From Homalodisca vitripennis (Eukaryota; Arthropoda; Insecta; Hemiptera; Cicadellidae): a DNA stretch of 64,000 nt. Below are positions 61,801 through 64,000 of the stretch, piece by piece (position 1 is the stretch's first letter; each line of letters opens with the position of its first letter). A model generated the notes under the pieces. It saw only the letters and a list, made by a program, of their open reading frames with translations, searched no databases and was not told the origin of the DNA. Position numbers and translations under genes: made by a program. The stretch covers positions 103,156,001 to 103,220,000 of the forward strand of contig NC_060207.1 in assembly GCF_021130785.1 (NCBI RefSeq), given 5' to 3'.

Positions 61801-63223
61801 GAATACACAAGAATGAAATAAATTTATTTACATACTATCACTATGTACAGGAGATATTCAAAAGTATTTACACTATTTTATAAAACTATTTGGTGCCAAA
61901 ATTATTATCTTCATTTTCCAAAAGTTCCTGTACAAGTGTGTTCTCACTCACTGGAGATCGTTCACGTTTACGTTTACTCATATTTGAGACCGAAATAACT
62001 TCAAATATGATAAATAAGATATGTAAACACGAAGTAAAACACTGGAACAACAAATATATAACCTTATACTGTACTAACAACAGACGAAATAAATCATCTG
62101 ATCGCTATAGAAACTCCAGCCAATCGGAGTCAGAGCAGCTGGGCACAGACCAAAAACAAAACTTACAAGTCATCTAACAACACAAAAACCAAAAGGGGTG
62201 GAAATATTTTCTCCATTTAGCCTGTATCCTTGTGAATCAATTCACGTAATATCACGTTATTTGAGCGGCAGCAAGTACAAAAATAAAAATAAAAGCGGGC
62301 GATCCGACATATCGGATCGCAGCGTTTTTCGAAGGTGTAAGGTAGTCCGATATTTCGGACCGTGGCGCTTAAAGGGTTATTTATGAATATCTATAGGTAA
62401 AATGTTGTATTCGACAGTAGCGATATTTAAAATTGATGATTATAATCAGATTGTGTTGATGGCCGCTTATTATATGGTAGCCAATGTCATTTCCATTTCA
62501 ATTAATAAAAAAACATAGTTCAATAACATTGAAATTTTGATTTGTTGCTCCGCCAACCTGACTGATATAAAAATGAGATATAAGAACACACACAAATATT
62601 AAAACAGCTTATCTACATATATATTTAAAGTTTTTAAAAATTTCTTAATAAGCAGTTGTGTTTTCATGTGCTCCACTCCTATGCCTACATTGTTCTTTGG
62701 CAGCCACAGGAGCACTGCCATCAACAATTGAAGTTATGAATACAAAGTGTCTAAGTAGATTTTCTACCCTCGAGAGATAACTGTTCTAACAAAACCCAAC
62801 CTCCATACTTAAGGGCTTACCAAGAGGAAATTCCTACCTTTTTTCGATAATTCCTTTTTAGTTTTTAGGCTTTTCCTCACAATGATTTAATCAATTTATA
62901 TATACTAGTCAAGTATAGGCATTTTCCATCCAAAAAGTCAATAATCAGTGTGACTATTATGTGTCTTGCAGAATTGTTAACATTTATATTTACTTAAATC
63001 CAGATATATTGGTGTAACAATTTGAGGTAACAAACCACAACATAACCTCAAATTATCCTACCTGGTGTGGCCCGTATACAGCAGCTAAAACTTTTGTATT
63101 TCCTTGTTCTAAATAAGCACTGCCATCTGGCTGTTCAAATACTCCTAATTTACACCTAATTTTCCGCAATTCATTGGCCCTCCTTCCATCCAGCCTTAAT
63201 CCTTGGTCGGACAACAGATCCAT
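37634..63223 (-). CDS. EXOSC4: Exosome complex component RRP41 (EXOSC4), four exons
   Basis: The joined exons 63223-63062, 53388-53182, 39532-39317 and 37849-37634 give 266 codons plus TAG. All three introns are phase 0 with GT-AG ends (9.7, 13.6 and 1.5 kb). The protein is an RNase PH-fold subunit of the hexameric ring of the 3'-5' RNA exosome in nucleus and cytoplasm; in animals the ring subunits are structural. Diagnostic stretches: LLSDQGLRLDGRRANELRKI, QGNTKVLAAVYGPHQ, LVNCQYSMATFSTGERKRRP, PRSQIDIFLE, VLQADGGNYCACVNAATLAL and DHLKKVM. The start at 63223 is the first ATG of the frame, with A at -3 and G at +4, close to the human start. Human EXOSC4 has 245 residues; this one has about 20 extra at the C terminus (SVDISTQRILQVVEP). 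No lesion is seen, so the gene appears functional despite intron loads of transposons. Confidence 0.95.
37850..39316 (-). other. EXOSC4 intron 3, nothing else seen
   Basis: AT-rich; no transposon or RNA gene recognised. Confidence 0.6.
39317..39532 (-). CDS. EXOSC4: EXOSC4 exon 3
   Basis: 72 codons, acceptor TGTATTAG, donor GTAACCAAT. Encodes VLQADGGNYCACVNAATLAL, then DAGIPIREFV, LVDISHLEE and AAMPISGQ, the second half of the RNase PH fold. Confidence 0.93.
39533..40050. other. EXOSC4 intron 2, left part, no feature
   Basis: AT-rich sequence without recognised coding or repeat content. Confidence 0.5.
40051..40725 (+). pseudogene. I-clade LINE 5' region and endonuclease start
   Basis: Plus strand near 40415-40500: KVLQINLQHSKAAS (degraded, the conserved start of the I/R1-type endonuclease), CIHFLVEEFHMALIQ, then from ~40520 TANVKNARTCIAVRNKVKN. 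Upstream (40051-40410) looks like 5' untranslated sequence. Truncated at the boundary with the next LINE at ~40728. Confidence 0.6.
40842..42380 (-). pseudogene. LINE reverse transcriptase and C-terminal domain
   Basis: The 306-codon frame (42380-41460) has RLKYAKVIPLFKQG, PIALVPTVSKVFEKV, ILLDFSKAFECLNHEQLLNK (motif A), SRGVPQESVLGPVLFILF (motif B), IIYADDTILLL (YADD) and LVLNETKTKQLVLG. The C-terminal domain resumes at 41129-40842 (DLHQYNIRRAADFALPEHRT, KLFNCLPVDM, FYSIDEFLNW). It is broken by indels between 41460 and 41129. Confidence 0.85.
42772..43615 (-). pseudogene. LINE AP-type endonuclease
   Basis: It starts within VIHLLQRLEPDLLILTE (43615-43570, glutamate of the metal site), then after a shift the 246-codon frame 43512-42772: YHKKGGVGIFCKD, MYIVGTYRNQGN, SSIDCVCSN and EGISDHTAQLCCVHI (catalytic SDH). 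Interrupted upstream by the insertion at 43618-44029. Confidence 0.83.
43618..44029 (+). mobile_element. Short retroposon (SINE-like or LINE-derived)
   Basis: The insertion splits the endonuclease start (NKIDRV / IHLLQRL). The flanks share ttaccct (43610-43616; 44029-44035). It has a GC-rich head (gcgctgagggagcactatc), a body without an ORF, a 3' part gaggccctaattttcgcctc with aataaa, and a tail of attTC repeats ending in T7. No tRNA-like A/B box was recognised in the head. Confidence 0.65.
44078..44545 (-). pseudogene. LINE frame before the endonuclease
   Basis: 155 codons ending TKPALKIQQF, directly followed in frame (after TAA) by the endonuclease start. No recognised domain. Probably the end of ORF1 or the N-terminal extension of ORF2. 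Confidence 0.5.
45211..45333 (-). mobile_element. 123-bp snap-back retroposon with target duplication
   Basis: Arms 45245-45288 and 45290-45333 are reverse complements in 43 of 44 positions with a 1-nt spacer. The remaining 34 bp (45211-45244) is a single-copy 3' tail (minus strand AATCCTTCCATCGTC, then CTTTAAACAAAG). Flanked by tgatatgtct on both sides (45201-45210, 45334-45343; a preceding c also matches). Inserted in the RT sequence of an I-clade LINE. Confidence 0.85.
45631..46125 (+). mobile_element. Retroposon sharing 3' end with 45211-45333
   Basis: The flanking 10-mer aaagaaacct occurs at 45621-45630 and 46126-46135. The 3' part reads cgatggcaaatgtctgaaat, then ccttccatcgt and actttaaacaaag, the same 3' sequence as the two snap-back elements. 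The 5' part (45631-46050) is unlike theirs and has no inverted copy. No coding function recognised; small frames on both strands are of no known family. It interrupts the same LINE. Confidence 0.65.
46610..47250 (-). pseudogene. LINE reverse transcriptase fragment (FVDD)
   Basis: The minus-strand frame 47144-46767 contains FSKVLERIIKDQLVTYLQEN, SQYGFRNDKNITN, MLIFLDLKKVFDSVDRSQLL (motif A) and LSWFQNYFTDRFQ. A shift is followed by YGVVQGSTLGPILF (motif B) and LFLFVDDTLVF (motif C). Upstream, NGVFPNFLKLAKVFPVHKF is in another frame. CR1/Rex-like family. Confidence 0.78.
47260..48290 (+). pseudogene. Decayed piggyBac transposase
   Basis: Plus strand: VDSEVDDSDYDAHSP (acidic N-terminal region), THWRDLTVDELRIFIASFIH, MGIVQLSHIQYYRKNNKLFS and FLINLRCLNFKRYSD (DDE_Tnp_1_7 domain), then KLCIDEAMM (site of a catalytic Asp), IKGKPHKYGIKLYSLCDPHG, GKGYAANIVLKLM. 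Frames are broken and a (TAA)n run at 48034-48062 lies in the coding region. Neither terminus was found. Confidence 0.78.
48300..49428. other. EXOSC4 intron 2, (TA)n and unknown sequence
   Basis: A (TA)n run occupies 48408-48453. At 49306 ttaaccctttcgatcccaag resembles a piggyBac-type terminus next to TTAA, without a recognised partner. No gene seen. Confidence 0.45.
49836..52459 (+). pseudogene. LINE endonuclease-RT ORF2, broken
   Basis: Frame 49836-50867: SIDCVCYNTPEE, HTGLSDHTAQLCRLHT (endonuclease SDH), then KQLKYHDEEARGLKSVYLRA and VINSLKHKSSAGIDEFSSKM. A stop at 50865 is followed by shifted RT pieces, then 51189-51674: MSAVFLDYSKAFDCLGHELL (motif A), MTRGVPQGSVLGPILFLLV (B) and VMYADDTTLLTS (YADD). 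A 140-bp tandem duplication (51553-51831) shifts the frame. The C-terminal frame 51854-52459 has YIRYGILVWGGTSTHNINRV, HSYHTRHGSSYNLPVHRTTL and FYSISEFFKNN. Confidence 0.87.
51553..51831 (+). repeat. 140-bp tandem duplication in LINE RT
   Basis: Accacataaaaacagccacg occurs at about 51553 and 51692, and the following sequence to tcacaaaaaaaaagtccc is repeated, with the A-run one longer in the second copy. The 140-bp period is not a multiple of three, which explains the early stop at 51672. Confidence 0.9.
52819..53181. other. EXOSC4 intron 2, right end, unrecognised
   Basis: A plus-strand open frame (TLNTSMDRDFASFFKAGCP) has ordinary composition but no family was recognised, and it lies in an intron of another gene. 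Probably transposon flank. Confidence 0.35.
53182..53388 (-). CDS. EXOSC4: EXOSC4 exon 2
   Basis: 69 codons, acceptor TGTACAG, donor GTAAGGATT. Encodes VRGRGQKAIHDAVLVNCQYS and the ERKRRPRGDRKS basic patch that forms part of the RNA path in RRP41, then SQIDIFLE. Confidence 0.93.
53389..54732. other. EXOSC4 intron 1, (TA)n, no gene
   Basis: A (TA)n run lies at 53789-53836. The rest is not recognised. Confidence 0.5.
54735..55664 (-). mobile_element. Internally deleted mariner element
   Basis: The right end read inward is CAAGGTTTGTCCGGAAAGTA, then ATAGGACTGA. The left end is CAGGGAAAGTAATAGGACTG, with about 10 bp of the terminus lost. TA at 54733-54734 and 55665-55666 is the duplicated target. 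Length 930 bp against about 1.3 kb for a full mariner. Confidence 0.85.
54939..55526 (-). pseudogene. Mariner transposase, internal deletion
   Basis: It starts MQRSLEKRYTIRFSVKLGKF (ATG near 55468) with the helix-turn-helix region ETFDIINQAYPDVALARSDV, AGRPSTSTNTNNVTRVRKVL and SIRLIAQLLHLPKSVVHEIV. At about 55085 the sequence jumps into LTKAGISTLPQPPYNPDVAP, then DFFLFPRLKRQ, the C-terminal end with the last catalytic Asp (APPDFFLF). The two central catalytic Asp residues are deleted, so it cannot catalyse transposition. Confidence 0.85.
55667..57185. other. EXOSC4 intron 1, AT-rich, nothing recognised
   Basis: No exon or repeat family recognised. Confidence 0.5.
57190..57608 (+). mobile_element. 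Helitron 5' part, interrupted
   Basis: It contains ctgttcgtgtgtaacagcat, then cactcacaaacggctggacg, a sequence typical of the 5' part of arthropod non-autonomous Helitrons following a (TA)n start. Its 3' CTAG end is not found; a second Helitron begins at 57609. The call rests on remembered family sequence. Confidence 0.45.
57609..58108 (+). mobile_element. Non-autonomous Helitron, 500 bp
   Basis: It starts TCCTTTCTATATATA after an A and ends gcgaagccgcgggaaacagc followed by tag, i.e. CTAG at 58105-58108 before a T. It has the TC...hairpin...CTAG structure and inserts between A and T without target duplication. The (TA)n after the start (57617-57644) is usual for this type. No Rep/helicase. 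Confidence 0.75.
58390..58610 (+). pseudogene. I-clade LINE RNase H fragment
   Basis: Plus strand: ECARENLRLRYRSKTINIFT, then DSQAALMALDSCS, the middle of the RNase H domain (catalytic Asp in FTDSQAA). It closely matches the minus-strand element at 60343-59834. Sequence after 58505 is unrelated. Confidence 0.75.
58798..58870. repeat. Two (TA)n runs
   Basis: (TA)n at 58799-58826 and 58850-58868, separated by an AT-rich spacer. Confidence 0.9.
59230..60343 (-). pseudogene. I-clade LINE 3' half: RNase H and C-terminal zinc motif
   Basis: Frame 60343-59834: MISDQMLQKLPFDKPFRIVI, LEWFTDSSKTKSGTGAGIVG (first RNase H Asp) and INIFTNSQAALMALDSC (second Asp changed to Asn). After shifts come INNVTVCWVPGHK and, from ~59560 to 59310, HGHLRKHLHRVG and LCRMCDEQDETAEHLRFDYP, a CCHC-type zinc motif, ending FRRFVELLKS at a stop. 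The 3' untranslated end (59300-59230) has the same sequence as the LINE tail inserted in the hAT transposase. Confidence 0.82.
60139..61307. repeat. ~600-bp direct tandem duplication
   Basis: Copy 1 is 60139-60730, copy 2 60744-61307. Both run from the LINE RNase H region (gaggtatcacaatcctaaaa) through ~350 bp of non-LINE sequence (cgtcaataaaaaggtggaca) to gccttctcctacataaacga. Copy 1 has a ~25-bp extra segment near 60370-60410. A 10-bp hairpin agccttctcc/ggagaaggct (60708-60717, 60729-60738) sits at the junction. They differ by scattered substitutions. Confidence 0.88.
61366..62380 (-). mobile_element. piggyBac-like non-autonomous element
   Basis: The right end read inward is ACCCTTTAAGCGCCACGGTC, then palindromes gtccgatatttcggac and gatccgacatatcggatc. 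The left end is ACCTTTTAGTGCCATCACTT, similar in ACC.TTTwAGyGCCA. The flanks are TTAT on the left and its complement form ttat on the right rather than clean TTAA. Between 62000 and 61886 a minus-strand frame reads MSKRKRERSPVSENTLVQEL, resembling the N-terminus of piggyBac transposases, with no catalytic domain. Confidence 0.5.
62381..63061. other. EXOSC4 intron 1, 5' end, nothing recognised
   Basis: AT-rich, no gene or repeat recognised. Confidence 0.5.
63062..63223 (-). CDS. EXOSC4: EXOSC4 exon 1 (coding part)
   Basis: 54 codons from ATG at 63223 to CAG before GTAGGATAA. Upstream in-frame sequence (SSLAEVSEINKI) has no ATG and is taken as 5' untranslated. Contains the N-terminal RRP41 signature LRLDGRRANELRK. 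Confidence 0.93.
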
Positions 63224-63450
63224 TATCTTATTTATTTCACTAACTTCAGCCAACGAGCTCCTTGTGACTTGTGACGATCTCACGCAGACGAGCTCCTCAT
63301 GCGGTAGAAGAATGGGGCGATCAAGCTAGGCGGAGAGAAAGAGTGGGGATGGAGGGGCCCCTCCTGCCAACTACAGATAGCCCGTGTATTGGAATAGTGG
63401 AATGAGCAGTCCGCGCGTTCTCGCTCTGTACTCCTCCTCCTCTGAATTTA
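63224..63450 (-). promoter_or_regulatory. EXOSC4 5' untranslated/promoter region
   Basis: The 200 bp before the start codon is clearly richer in G and C than its surroundings (aggggcccctcctgcc, cgcgttctcgctctg), as at a housekeeping promoter. No TATA box was identified and the transcription start cannot be placed. Confidence 0.4.
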
Positions 63451-64000
63451 ATTTAGTTCAGTAAGGTAAGGTGGGGTAACTGGACCACGATTTTACATTG
63501 GACTAGTACATATATTGAACATTTTACCTAAATATTAGTCAAAATAAAAATAAAGAACTAGAGCATAGGTGATGGAAATGAAAGCTCCAACTTATACTGT
63601 TTGCACACATGAAATCTCATTTCGATTATTATAACTGACATAAAATATAAAACATTTATTTCCTTTTTTTACGTTTGGTGGGCCCCAGTTACCCCTTAAG
63701 TCTGGGGCAACTGGACCACTTGACTATAAAAATCATTTGTGCTTGTATAATTTGCTGTGTGGTATCTGGGCCTGATCCAATATCTTTATATTTGTTATAA
63801 AATATCACTGACATATGTTAAAATTGATTGAATTTCAAAATAGAAACAATGCAAGGCACCCACGTTGTGATCGGGATTAGGTTCCACATTAAAATAAACA
63901 TGAGCCATATATAAAAACACTTTTAATTAATTGTACAAATTACACAAATTAAAAACTTAAATCTTAGAACTCTTTTACCTAAAAAATACAGTATTTAATT
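63451..64000. other. Upstream of EXOSC4, possible transposon end
   Basis: The motif ggggtaactggaccac at 63472-63487 recurs as ggggcaactggaccac at ~63704-63719, and cccagttacccc lies just before the second. No gene seen. Confidence 0.35.

Noticed and set aside
63053..63283. Longer EXOSC4 N-terminus starting at 63283
   Set aside because: That start is GTG; the first ATG at 63223 has a good context and matches the family's N-terminus.

Overview
The window is AT-rich, intron-bearing arthropod DNA, most likely from an insect. The evidence is spliced single-copy genes with GT-AG introns, a very dense and nested transposon load (Gypsy, I-clade and CR1/Jockey-like LINEs, hAT, piggyBac, mariner, Helitron), tRNA-derived retroposons and (TA)n microsatellites. 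Species cannot be named from sequence alone; a hemipteran-type genome is a guess.

Two host genes are supported, both on the minus strand and both split into short exons. (1) EXOSC4/Rrp41, an RNase PH-like subunit of the RNA exosome: four exons at 63223-63062, 53388-53182, 39532-39317 and 37849-37634, all joined in phase 0, giving 266 codons plus stop, with a poly(A) signal 27 nt past the stop. Its 25.6-kb span takes up the right 40% of the window, and introns 1 and 2 hold most of the transposons there. (2) The N-terminal part of a counting-factor-associated-protein-D-like papain-family protease: exons 13140-12960, 11697-11540, 8970-8875 and 8487-8361. The catalytic domain would lie beyond the left edge, past a Gypsy retrotransposon inserted in the next intron.

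Layout: 1-8252 Gypsy LTR retrotransposon (minus) with a damaged partial repeat of its own protease/RT region at the edge and no recognisable 3' LTR. 8253-13140 protease exons with nested LINE debris in the intron. 15537-16010 tRNA-like retroposon copies, two of them forming a near-perfect 117-bp hairpin. 16295-20257 complete hAT element with exact 8-bp target duplication, itself hit by a LINE tail. 20781-21033 small hAT-like MITE. 24005-27970 I-clade LINE interrupted by a CR1-like LINE. 29440-34361 LINE carrying a TTAA-flanked MITE in its endonuclease, plus a second piggyBac-type MITE. 36268-37268 70-bp minisatellite just past the 3' end of EXOSC4. 39.5-53.2 kb (EXOSC4 intron 2) several LINEs, a piggyBac remnant and three members of an unnamed retroposon family. 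53.4-63.1 kb (intron 1) a deleted mariner, Helitrons, LINE debris and a piggyBac-like element.

The most unusual material is a set of retroposon-like insertions with 10-12 bp target duplications and a shared 3' end (45211-45333, 45631-46125, 49429-52806). Two of these begin with an inverted copy of their own 3' sequence. The tRNA-like hairpin at 15537-15791 has a similar architecture, suggesting a snap-back mode of insertion.
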